64,000 bases of DNA from CAWBBA01 sp963741625 (GTDB taxonomy: Bacteria > Desulfobacterota > Desulfomonilia > Desulfomonilales > Desulfomonilaceae). Positions 1 through 9,645 of the stretch are shown one piece after another. Under the pieces are notes generated by a model. The model was not told the DNA's origin, searched no databases, and was given only the letters and a program-made list of their open reading frames with translations. A program made the position numbers and the translations under genes. The first letter of the stretch is position 1. Each line of letters begins with the position of its first letter. Where the stretch lies: contig CAVUIT010000012.1 in NCBI GenBank assembly GCA_963741625.1, positions 1,105,641 through 1,169,640 of the forward strand, read 5' to 3'.

Positions 1-2622
1 ATTGCACTGCCTGGACGTATTATGGCAGCGTCGGAAAAGCGGCCACCTCCGGACTTCTCTTTCTCCCCATATACCTCGGCCCCACTATAGCCATAACACT
101 TTGGTGGATTGTTCTTAGGAAGCTGGTCAGGATAAAAACGATCCACCATATAACAAGCATCGCGGATTTCATTTCAGCCAGGTATGATAAGTCCCTTGCA
201 GTGGGCGCTTTGGCCACTCTGATCGCTCTGATCGGGACTATGCCTTACATCGCTTTGCAGTTCAAAGCGATCCTCAGTACCTTTGCAATAATCACCTCAG
301 AGAAGGGGGCCCCTCCCTCTTGGATCTCCCTTCATTTGGGGCCTGTGGTCGTCGGCTTAATGGTGGTCTTCACTTTAGTCCTGGGTGTAAGACGGCTCGA
401 CCCCACGGAGCGACATCCGGGACTGATAATGGCCGTGGCGGTGGAATGTCTTGTTAAGCTGGTGGCTTTCCTGGCCGCGGGAGTCTTTGTCACTTACTTC
501 ATGTTTGATGGATTCGCAGACATATTGAGACAGGTTTCAACCAACTTACCGGCACAAATCGTGACAATGTGGAAGGACGATCAGGTCTGGTCGGTCACGT
601 GGATGACTTATCTCGTTTTGTCCATGTCTGCGATAATGTTCTTGCCGCGGCAATTCCACGTAAGTGTGGTGGAGAATTTTAACGAAAAACATATACCTAC
701 CGCTCTTTGGCTATTTCCAGCTTATATGCTCCTCATCAACATCTTTGTCTTTCCCATCGCGATGGGAGGGATACTTAAGGGCTATAGTCCATTGGAAGCC
801 GATACGTTTGTCCTTGGATTGCCTCTTCACGCTGGTCAACAGTGGCTGTCGTTGCTGGTTTTCATAGGAGGGGCTTCTGCTGCCACGGGCATGATAATGA
901 TAAGCTCCATCACCGTCTCCACGATGATTACCAACCATTTCCTTTTGCCCCTGATGGGTTGGATCCCCGGACTCGCGTTTCTTCGGAGACGACTCCTCCA
1001 CTGCCGATGGGCCGCTGTGGCCCTCGTAATTCTCATAGGCTATTGGTTCGAAAGAGAGGTGGGCGAGTCGTATATGCTGGTGAACATCGGAATGATATCG
1101 TTTGCCGCGGCATTCCAGTTCGCGCCGGCGATACTTGGCGGAGTATTTTGGCGTCGGGGCAACAAAGCAGGGGCTCTTATGGGATTGAGCGCCGGGTTCG
1201 CAATCTGGTTCTACACGTTGTTACTGCCTGCATTCGTCAGAAGCGGATGGATAGCTTACAACTTCCTGGACGAAGGGCTGTGGGGCCTAACCTTTCTGCG
1301 CCCAGAACATCTCTTCGGCGTTCTAGCCATAGATTCGCTGTCGCAGACCGTCTTCTGGTCGCTCATCTTCAACACCGGACTCTATGTTTCTGGGATCTCT
1401 TCTCTTTAAACAAAGCGCCTCGGAACAGAGTCTCGCGGAAGATTTTGTCGGGGCCTTAACCACAGGCCCCGCGCTGAGCAGATCATTACACCGGGAATCC
1501 TATATAGACTTGGCAGTGAAGGCCAAGATAATACTTGAGCTTTTCGGCCAGTTTTTTGCGGAGGAAGAAGCTCGCTCCATGACCCAGAAGTGCCTGCGCG
1601 AGGCCCGTCTCGAAGCTAAAGATAGGATTTCAATAGTGGAGCTGGCCCAACTTCACAGCGAAGTGGAAAGGCTGCTCGCCGGCTCTGTAGGGGCGGCAAC
1701 CGCCCACCGCATACTCGCGCAATCCGATCTGTTCGCCGAGCGTGAAGCCAGAGATCTTTCAGAGGTTTACGCCGAGATACTTGCCGGCCTGAAAGTCACC
1801 CCGGACGACCTCAAGCGCCGGATCGACTATCACCAGGAACGTGAAGCCCTTTTGTCCCAGCATGCATCGGAACTTGAGGTTAAAGTTAGAGAGCGCACTC
1901 GAGATCTGGAGGCTGCCCAGGGAGAGCTGATAAAGAGAGAGCGGCTATCGGTGCTCGGTCAGCTCACCGCGGTTGTCAGCCATGAACTTCGAAATCCGCT
2001 TGGTGTGATCAGTTTTTCGGCTTATTACCTAACTAGGAATGTTAAAGAGCAAGATGAGAAAGTCAGGAAGCACCTTAATCGGATCGGAGAACAAGTGGGG
2101 CATTGCGACCTGATTATTGATGAACTGTTGGAATACACGCGAGGACCGCAGTCCTCGCTCGTAACAGGCGAGATCAACCCTTGGTTGGAGACAGTTCTCG
2201 ACCAGATTACTATCCCCCAGGGGATCACCGTGAAGCGCAAGCTGGCTGCTGAACTTCCTCCGGTCAGATTCGACGGCGAAACGCTCCGTCGCGTAGTCAT
2301 CAACCTCATTGAAAACGCCTTTCAGGCGGTGCAGGCACGCAGCGCCAAGGAGGGAAGCGGACCTTATCGGCCGCTGATTAGGGTCTCTACTTCGATGAAA
2401 GACAGGGCGATTCATATTGGGCTTGAAGACAATGGAATCGGAATGGCCCTGGAGGATGCGTCGAGAGCTTTTGAGCCCCTATTTACAACCAGGCCACGCG
2501 GCACGGGCTTAGGCCTTGCGGTGGTTAAGAAGATCGTGAACGAACATCGAGGCCAAGTGTTTCTGTCCAGCCGTCCCAATCATGGCACTGCCGTAACAGT
2601 GTCATTGACGGTCGAACGGTAA
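1..2622 (+). CDS. SLC5-domain sensor histidine kinase, CrbS/CbrA-like (5' partial, one frameshift)
   Basis: The reading frame is open from base 3 and enters from outside the window. The first ~460 residues are strongly hydrophobic with about ten membrane segments and resemble a sodium:solute symporter (SLC5) domain. A soluble helical stretch follows (about 1410-1800) that I interpret as a STAC-type linker, then a coiled coil and a HisKA/HATPase kinase core. The H-box SHELRNPLG puts the phospho-accepting His at codon 1981-1983, and ENAFQAV, DNGIGM and GTGLGLAVV mark the N, G1 and G2 boxes. The two halves lie in different frames. Removing one T near 1386-1389 joins LYV to LGSLLFK, so this is probably one gene. 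SLC5-kinases such as CrbS (Vibrio) control acs, and the acs/DUF294/exonuclease neighbours here fit that role. Phosphotransfer to the adjacent receivers is inferred. Confidence 0.85.
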
Positions 2623-2672
2623 TCCGCCGTAGGCGCAGATATCGGGGAAGAGCAGGATCAGAGGAGATCACC

Positions 2673-3039
2673 GTGAAAAGGCGCATCCTTCTCGTGGACG
2701 ACAATGAGCTGTTCCTTGACAGCGCCCGCGACGTATTGGAAAGTGAAGGCTATACCGTGATTACAGCCGAGAGTGGCGAGCAAGCCTTGGCCCGCGTGCG
2801 GGCTGAATACTTTCCGGTTGTCATCATGGACATCAAAATGGCAGGGCTGAGCGGCGTCGCGACTTTCATCGAAATGAAAAAGTACAGACCAGGAATACGG
2901 GTTATAATGTGTACGGCCCATTTAATGGAGGATCTAATCCACAGAGCCGAGGAGGAAGGCGCCTTTGCGGTTCTGAAGAAACCCTTCAGGTACTGGAGTG
3001 CTGCTGGAAGCTATGGAACGCGCCTTCCGGGCCGAGTAG
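2673..3039 (+). CDS. Single-domain response regulator (receiver), one frameshift near the C-terminus
   Basis: This is a CheY-like receiver of about 120 residues. The acidic pair is in LLVDDNE, the phospho-acceptor Asp in VIMDIKM and the conserved Lys in LKKPF. The GTG start at 2673 has GAGGAG six bases upstream and lies 50 bp after the kinase gene, so the two are probably co-transcribed. After KKPFR the frame breaks around 2990-3000. The downstream frame gives LLEAMERAFRAE followed by a stop at 3037-3039, which is the expected last helix of a receiver, whereas the unshifted frame gives unrelated sequence to 3071. There is no output domain, so it presumably acts in phosphorelay or by protein contact. 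Partnership with the SLC5-kinase is inferred from adjacency. Confidence 0.8.
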
Positions 3040-3206
3040 CAAGAATGCGAGTATCGACCAAAATCTACTAGACTGTCTCAGAATTGCTAGAACGGCTGTG
3101 ATCGGCACAGGGTGAGGGAAATGAAACATATAAGAGCTCAGATCGTGGCACGGTTCGAGAAACCGCCGGCATCATCGCAGGCGACTCTAACAGAGGGTGA
3201 ACGACC

Positions 3207-3749
3207 ATGACGATGACAAGTTTCTTGAGGAAGATTTTTCCCAACAAGAGGCCGCCTACTGAAGATGCTCGAAGAATTCTCATAGTCGATGATGACGAAA
3301 GCTTAAGTGACAGTCTCAAAGATATTCTCGAGGGAGAGGGCTACGAGATTCTTCTAGCTTCCACAAGGGCCAAGGCGACGAAGCTGGCCCAAGAGGCATT
3401 GCCTAGCGTGGCCATTGTGGACCTTAAACTCCCTGACGGGTCCGGCACGGCGCTCCTTTCTGAACTGAACAGTGTGGCTCCCGGAATTACCTGCATCCTA
3501 ATGACGGCATACGCCGATGTAGACTCCGCCGTGCTTGCCATTGAGAAAGGGGCGTTCTATTACCTTCGCAAGCCGGTTGACCCGCCGGAGCTTGTGGAAC
3601 TGGTGGACTTGGCTTTCGAGACTATTCGCCTCAAAGATGAAAAGAAGAAGGCTGAAGACGCGCTCAAATCTAGAAACAGGGAACTCGAAGAAACGGTGGA
3701 GCGACTTCAGAAGCTGACAGGCCCTAGTGGGACCCAGAAGACATCCTGA
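3207..3749 (+). CDS. Response regulator with C-terminal coiled coil, no DNA-binding domain
   Basis: This 180-residue protein has a ~25-residue basic N-terminal lead, a receiver domain (about residues 22-140) and a Lys/Glu-rich helical tail predicted to form a coiled coil. Receiver landmarks are LIVDDDES, the phospho-acceptor Asp in AIVDLKLPDGSG, the Thr/Ala switch region MTAYAD and the Lys in LRKPV. GAGGGTGAACGACC precedes the ATG. It is the second receiver gene downstream of the SLC5-kinase and is probably part of the same operon. The missing effector domain suggests a phosphorelay intermediate, or an output protein acting through coiled-coil contacts. It ends 15 bp from the convergent exonuclease gene. 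Confidence 0.85.
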   Translation: MTMTSFLRKIFPNKRPPTEDARRILIVDDDESLSDSLKDILEGEGYEILLASTRAKATKLAQEALPSVAIVDLKLPDGSGTALLSELNSVAPGITCILMTAYADVDSAVLAIEKGAFYYLRKPVDPPELVELVDLAFETIRLKDEKKKAEDALKSRNRELEETVERLQKLTGPSGTQKTS

Positions 3750-3763
3750 AGGCGCTAAGGCGT

Positions 3764-4472
3764 TCAAAAAAGCCCCGGGGTGGTCCGACTAACCGTATGG
3801 AGGTCTCTAAGAGTCCGACACCCGAGGTTTTGCATTTTTTTTACCACAAAGACAAACAGACACGCGGCTTGGAACGCATCTCCAAGGGCGTCGTGCTGCT
3901 CGAATCGTGGCAGATGGTATTTGTCCGTGAGCGTCTTCAGGTTGTACCCCGCCGCCACTTCAACCCTGTCGTAATGTCCGCCCCGCTCCCGCTCTTCGTA
4001 AACTTGGGCCAGCTTCATAGAGTCCAGGCAAGGGTTCCGCAAACGCCCTCCCATGAGCCTCCGCGCTGCCCTGTTTATGAACGCCATGTCGAGAGCGATG
4101 AAGTGTCCCACCAATAAAGAGTTACCGACGAAATCCACGAAATCGGGCATTACCTTTCTCAGTTCCGGAGCACTTTCGATCTGATCGGGGGTAATCCGGT
4201 GGATTAGTGTGCTCACCTTGGGCATGGACCGCTTAGGTCTCACGTACGAAAAGAAATTGTTTCCCGCTGATTATTTGCAGACCTTCGATGCGTACCGCCC
4301 CGATTGACACTATTGCGTCGCGGCGCAAGTCGAGTCCGGTCAGTTCGGTATCCAGAGAGACAAACTGATATGTTTCAATAGGTTTGGTCTGATCAAACCG
4401 CTCCAAGCGCCTGTGGTTTGCAATGATTGCGGGATGCTTGTCTCTGCGAAACCATGGCCACTTCAGCTTCAC
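3764..4472 (-). CDS. DnaQ-like DEDDh 3'-5' exonuclease (one frameshift)
   Basis: This is an exonuclease of the DNA polymerase III epsilon / RNase T fold, about 235 residues once joined. Motif I is in SLDTELTGLDLRRD (D and E), motif II in LVGHFIALDMAFINRA (D), and motif III is the His and Asp of HDALGDAFQ, which gives a DEDDh active site. The N-terminal part (to ~4243) and the rest are in different frames. Joining FLFVR to RPKRSMPKVS near 4238-4242 restores the family pattern. The start is GTG with GGGAGA upstream. It is the last gene of an operon after two DUF294 genes. Exonucleases of this type neighbour acs and DUF294 genes in several Proteobacteria, so its role may be in acetate or nucleotide signalling rather than replication. 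That role is an inference. Confidence 0.8.
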
Positions 4473-4692
4473 GCGAATTCTCCCTTACGCGCGGCGACAG
4501 ACCGTTTAGGAACGGAACCAGGGTGGAATCGAAGCGTGCACACGCCACGCGTTACCAGTCAAGAGCATTGATGACCGTTCGCTTTCCACAAAGAAACATT
4601 TACGTCTTGCGGTCAAAGTAGATCAGGTCCAAAACTGTCCGAAAAGCGAAAAACCGGCAGCTTACTGCTTCCACGCGGACGCCCGGGCGGCG

Positions 4693-6625
4693 CTATTCTA
4701 CGATCCTGATTTCTTCCTTTAGGAAGCCCTGTATGCGGGTAATTACGCCGAATGCTTCCTTGAGGGTCTGCCTCTCGGTGTCCGTTAGGTCCACTGGATC
4801 GATGTAGTTGTCCGGCTTCAACCCCGCCAAGAGTCTTCTCAATTGATGAACGAGACGGACGTGCATCTGGAATTCGTACGCTTCACGCACCTCCGCGTGG
4901 AAACCCCGTGGAATATATTCGCCGTCAGCCAGGGCTTTCAATCTGGCAAGGGTGTTGGTCTCCTTGACGACCGTATTTCAGGGCCATGACACGGGCGAAA
5001 TCCACGAAGGGGACCAGCCCTCGGGTCTTGAGGTCCAAGCGATTCTTGTGCTGGCCATCCTTCTCCACAACGAATTCTCTGAAAAAGGTCAGCGGCGCCT
5101 TGCCCGAAAGGCAATCTTTGGCCAGATGCATCAAGAAAATTCCCCTTCTCGGAGCCACTGCGGACACATAGTCCCTGAGACGCTCTCCGAGAGAAAAACT
5201 ACCGTAACCTGCGCGAAAGTCGAAGAAGATCGTGGCATGAAGGACAGCCTGAGGCTCTGGAGAGCTCATCCAACGGTCAAAATAGCCTTGCCAGACTTTG
5301 GAAGGCTTACGCCAGTTGGGGGTCGAGGCCATCATTTTTCCTTTGCACAGGGCGTACCCGCACGCTTCCAGATGCTTTACGGCCTCGTTTCCCAATCTGC
5401 GGAAGTACAGCTTAGCTGTCTTGATCCGCTCCCAGTCCTCGGGCGGGGTCTCGTAAAGCAAGGCGTTGTCCTGGTCGGTGGCGAAGGTTTGCTCGCGGCG
5501 GCCTTCGCTGCCGAGCATGAGCCAGCACCATCGATAAGGGGCAGGCCCGATCTCTTCTTCCAGCAACGCCAAGACGCGGGTCACTATGTGGTCGTTAAGA
5601 ACGGCTACCATTCGAGTGATGTCTTGGGCCTTTCCCCCTTCCTGGAGAAGAGTCGCAACAACAAGGGGTACTTTTTCCCCGAGAGAATAAAGCCCCTCGA
5701 TTGTACGCTGAGACACTATCTCCCTGAAGAGAGAGATGGGCGAGGTTCCCTGCTGGATCATTATGTCATGGGCGGTGATCATCCCGACAAGATCGCCGTC
5801 TTGTTCCACTGCCAGATGGTGAACCTGTTGATTCATCATCTGCAGTAATGCATCGAAAGCCAGTGCATTCTCGGGAACAGAGTTGACCGGAGAGGACGCT
5901 ATCGATGCTACTGGACTGCCATAATCCAGACCCTGCGCGACAACCTTGGTTCTAAGGTCGTTGTCGGTGACGATTCCGACCACTTTTCCGGATTGATCCA
6001 TGACCAGCAAAGAGCCTAACGACAGGTCGGTCATCTTGCGCGCTGCCGCCTTAACGGATTCATCCCCGTTTATGACTTCAACCCGCCTCTTAACGACATC
6101 TTTAACTCTTGCCGTGAACAGGTACAATCCGCGTCGATTCGGCTGAATTATCTTCTGGTCTCTCATCTCGGCATATGCTGCCCCAACCACGTCGGCGGAA
6201 AACCGGTCCAAATAATATTGCGCGAAAGCGGGATAGCTCTGGACCAGCCTGAGAAATCCCTCTCTTTCCAAGAGATAGCAGAATGTGTCCTCTTCGGCCT
6301 GAACCGTGTGATTAGCCCTGGATTGTTTGATGATGCCCAGTGCTCCGAAATAGCCTCGCTCGCCTACGAAATCCACGAGCCTCACTGAGCCGTCAGGGTC
6401 ACTGTGTTGGATCTTAACTCCTCCCCGTGTTACGAGATGAAAATGAGTCACTTCGCTGACGCCTTGCTCAAGGATGATCGTCCCCCTCGGATAGAAATCC
6501 TGGGTAAATTTTCCCGAGATCTCCTTCAGAACGGTTGGTTCCAAGTCTTTGAAAGGTCGCGTCCGCCCAACAAATTCCAGGACCGCTGCCGGATCTGCAG
6601 CTGGCATCTCGTCTTGTTGCACCAT
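4693..6625 (-). CDS. cNMP-binding / CBS / DUF294 nucleotidyltransferase-like protein, copy 1 (one frameshift)
   Basis: Domain order is an N-terminal cyclic-nucleotide-binding beta-roll (about residues 15-140, with FYPRGTIILEQG), a CBS pair (about 160-290), a DUF294 nucleotidyltransferase-like domain with GSEGRREQTFATDQDN, and a DUF294_C helical domain. The frame breaks near 4969-4972. Dropping one base turns ALKYG into GVKETNTLARLKALADGEY, exactly parallel to the intact neighbour copy, and continues to the stop at 4693. GAGGT precedes the ATG. The GlnD-like motif suggests nucleotidyl transfer or a sensor derived from it; substrate unknown. The combination of CNMP and CBS domains implies response to a cyclic nucleotide and an adenylate. 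It lies in an operon between a paralogue and the exonuclease, divergent from acs. Confidence 0.85.
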
Positions 6626-6734
6626 TGACTACCTCTACAGCTCGTTAAACCTCGGAGTGCTTGTCGCCTGCTACCGCTGGCCACGAAGGATTCCCGCAGG
6701 CTATTCCATCAACCTGTGCGCGTGTCCCGCGGCC

Positions 6735-8720
6735 TCAAGGGCCATTTAAAGCGCCTGCGCCTGTTCTTTTTGACTGTTTCTCGCGAGGTTGAACTGATGT
6801 TAGTTTAAACTCACGTCTTACATGCGCCATCAGGCGCTCTATGACCGAAAAAGAGAACTGCAAGGTCTTCCGCTCCAGCTCGGAGAGTTCTGCCGGCGAC
6901 ACAAAGTTGTCCGGCTTTCCACCAGTCTCAACCGTTCTAAGTTGATGCACCAGCGCGAGATGGATATCGAACTCGTAAGCTTGACTCGCGTCAGTGTACA
7001 AATCCATGGATATGTGCTGTTTATCGGCCAACAGTTGGAGTCTCGCCAACGTGTTGGTTTCGCTAATCCCATGGCGCAACGACATGATGCGAGCAAATTC
7101 TACGAAGGGAGTAAGCGTCCTGGTCTTTAGATCCAACAGTTCGATCTTTGCGTCGTCTTTCTCCACCACCGAGTCTGCATAGAAGGTTACCGGTGGCTCG
7201 TTCAACAAGAAGTATTTGATAAAGTACTTCAAGAACTCTGGATACCTACCAGCCCGCTTGAGGACTTTTGTCCGGAGATCCTCCGCGAGAGAAGCGCTGC
7301 CTGCCACTGGACGAAAATCAAAGAATATTGTCGAAAGGAAAATGTCCGGGGGCATGGGCGTGACTATCCACTCGTCAAAGCAGTTCAGCCATGATCCGAA
7401 GTCCTTGCACCATCGGGGATTGGACGACATGAAGTTGTTCTTGCACCGTGGATTTCCTGATTTTTCCAGATGCTCCACTGCTTGAGTAGCAAAAGCCAGG
7501 AAATACTCTTGAGCTGTCTCGCGACTCTTTGGATCAAGCAGCGATTCGTAGACTAGACCATTGTCTTGATCTGTCCGGAAAGTTTGTTCCCTCCGACCTT
7601 CACTGCCCAATCCCAACCAACAGAACGAACAGGGAGGATCGCCGACGTATTCCATCAAAAGTGTAAGAATACGGTTGAGCAGATTGTCACTGAATACGGT
7701 GAGCATCTGGGTAACACTCGCGGCTCTCGCCCCGGACTCAAGCAAGTTGCGAACCAGGGTTGGAACTTTATGGGACAAGCCGTAGAGGCCCTCAACAGTG
7801 CGCTGCGCGGAAATCTCCCGGAAGAGATAGAGTGGTGAAGACCCCAAGTAAACCATCATGTCCGGCGCGTTGATTACTCCCACGATTTCCTTGCGATGCT
7901 CTACTGCAAGATAGTCTACCTGTTCCTGAATCATTGTGACGAGCGCTTCAAAGCAAAAGGCAAGGGCGGGAACTGTCCTAACCGGTGACGACATGATCCG
8001 ATCTACTGAAGCCCCATAATCCAATCCTTGGGCCACTACTTTGGTTCTGAGGTCCAGGTTGGTCACCATGCCGATGATCTTGCCTGACGGATCTCGTACC
8101 AACACCGAACCGGACCCCTGTTTCGCCATCAAAGCCCCCACCTGCCGGACTGTTTCCGAAGCTTCCACCACTTCCGGCAGATGCTTGACTATGTCCATGA
8201 CCCTGGTGTTGAACAGGTGCAGAGATCCTTCTGTTCGAAGACTGACCTTTTCCGTCCGTAACTCGGAATAAACTACCCCCATCATGTCTTCAGAAATGTG
8301 TTCGTCGTAATAGGCGGCGAAGGGTGGGTTTTCATCCACTAGGAACAGGAACATGTCTCTGGGGATTAGTACGCAGAAAGTGTCTTCCACTGCTTCCACA
8401 TCGAACTCAGCCTTCTTCCGCGCCGCAATTGAGGAGGCTCCAAATGACGCCCCTTCCCCTCCATATTCTTTCAACGTAACAACTTTCTCGTCAGTGGTCA
8501 TGCTGACCTTGACGCCCCCCGTCTGAATGAGATGAACATGAGTGATATCGGTAAAGTCCTGCTTGAAGATCAAGGTTCCCTTGGGGAAATGATCGAGGAG
8601 GCATTCTCTGCACAGGTTTTCGAGGGTAGTGCGGTCGAGTTCGCTGAAGGGCATAGTCCGATCCAAGAATTCGAAGACTGCACTTGGAACCACGGCATAA
8701 CTGCTCGCTGTCAACTCCAT
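6735..8720 (-). CDS. cNMP-binding / CBS / DUF294 nucleotidyltransferase-like protein, copy 2 (intact)
   Basis: This is a full-length 661-residue paralogue of the next gene downstream, with the same architecture: cNMP-binding domain, CBS pair, DUF294 with GSEGRREQTFRTDQDN around residue 372-388, and DUF294_C. I prefer the ATG at 8720, with GAGAG five bases upstream, over the GTG two codons earlier. The two copies are clearly related but diverged over the whole length, so this is an old tandem duplication and not an assembly artefact. It is first in the leftward operon and faces acs across a ~920 bp intergenic region. In other Proteobacteria single DUF294 genes accompany acs/actP. Possessing two suggests heteromeric or specialised sensing (inference). 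Confidence 0.88.
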   Translation of the reverse strand: MELTASSYAVVPSAVFEFLDRTMPFSELDRTTLENLCRECLLDHFPKGTLIFKQDFTDITHVHLIQTGGVKVSMTTDEKVVTLKEYGGEGASFGASSIAARKKAEFDVEAVEDTFCVLIPRDMFLFLVDENPPFAAYYDEHISEDMMGVVYSELRTEKVSLRTEGSLHLFNTRVMDIVKHLPEVVEASETVRQVGALMAKQGSGSVLVRDPSGKIIGMVTNLDLRTKVVAQGLDYGASVDRIMSSPVRTVPALAFCFEALVTMIQEQVDYLAVEHRKEIVGVINAPDMMVYLGSSPLYLFREISAQRTVEGLYGLSHKVPTLVRNLLESGARAASVTQMLTVFSDNLLNRILTLLMEYVGDPPCSFCWLGLGSEGRREQTFRTDQDNGLVYESLLDPKSRETAQEYFLAFATQAVEHLEKSGNPRCKNNFMSSNPRWCKDFGSWLNCFDEWIVTPMPPDIFLSTIFFDFRPVAGSASLAEDLRTKVLKRAGRYPEFLKYFIKYFLLNEPPVTFYADSVVEKDDAKIELLDLKTRTLTPFVEFARIMSLRHGISETNTLARLQLLADKQHISMDLYTDASQAYEFDIHLALVHQLRTVETGGKPDNFVSPAELSELERKTLQFSFSVIERLMAHVRREFKLTSVQPREKQSKRTGAGALNGP

Positions 8721-9645
8721 GCACACTCTCGCGGGCGGGCGGGACTCGGCCCGTTCTTAAGCCCCAGTTGGAAGCATTTCACGTCGGCAGTCTCGGCGCG
8801 CCTGTTTACACAGGGAGGTCGTTTCCGTGAAGGTGCGCCGGCCGATAAAATCGGGCAGACCATCAGCTGATTACTTGGTTAGGGTCGGATCACGGAGCGT
8901 CCCAGCGGTTCTCACCGTATCACCCGACGAGCGCAAAAGCACGAGGGATCATGTCATGACATCGCAATCAGACAGCGGAGTTTGTGAGCATCCTATAATC
9001 GCTTGGTTTAAATAGGATTTTTTGATTTGACCAAAAGCCTGATACTATTTGTGGCGATCTTGCTTGACATTTGATCCCCATACCGATTAAGTTCGTCTGA
9101 CAATACATCATAGTGAACTCTCGCGCAACGTCCTCCAGATATGGGGAACTCCACAATGCGGATGTGCGATTCGGTAAGTTTCCGTAACGAAGGTGGGGAT
9201 GACGTCTTTCCTTCCTAAAGGGCAGTCTAACAGGTGTACAGCGGGTGACCGACTGTTCACCAGCTTTCCGGCATCATACTCTGCGGAAATCTCTATAATT
9301 CTTTTGTGCGGCAATTGGAGTCCATTCAACGCGATCGATCTCTGCGTCGATCGGGTCTTTCGGCGGACCACCGCGCGGTGGCGAGACCGTTAGGCTCTGA
9401 ACAGCTCTGATATTGGCTTCCTGATCTTTGGCCGTAGCGGGCAAGTGATCGCTGGGTTCGTTCCCTAGCCGCTCACCGGAAGTGCGCTGCAAATAGCGGA
9501 CCTCGTGAATACCTGCGCCTGGAGAGGCCACGGCCTGATCTCGGACGGCAGTAAGTCTTGCTCCCAGGGATTCTATGTCGGGACAGGCGGCACATTGGCT
9601 TGGGCCGGCTGGCCGACGAAAAAACAATAGGAGGAGGGTCATTAA
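8721..9645 (+). promoter_or_regulatory. Long divergent control region between DUF294 operon and acs
   Basis: This is 925 bp without a credible gene; open frames here are short and lack family features. A TTGACA hexamer at 9064-9069 has only a weak -10 (TTAAGT) 17 bases later, so I do not call a specific promoter from it. A strong Shine-Dalgarno AGGAGGAGG (9629-9637) belongs to acs. The length and divergent arrangement suggest that regulation of both operons is concentrated here, but I cannot identify operators by eye. Confidence 0.4.

Noticed and set aside
3121..3210. 29-codon frame overlapping the second response regulator by ATGA
   Set aside because: There is no ribosome site and no hydrophobic or conserved pattern; it is probably chance between the two receiver genes.
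4952..5848. 298-codon plus-strand frame across the first DUF294 gene
   Set aside because: It is antisense to conserved DUF294 motifs, with no ribosome site or family features.
9050..9069. GG...GC pair resembling a sigma-54 site upstream of acs
   Set aside because: The GG and GC are 7 bases apart instead of the required 10.
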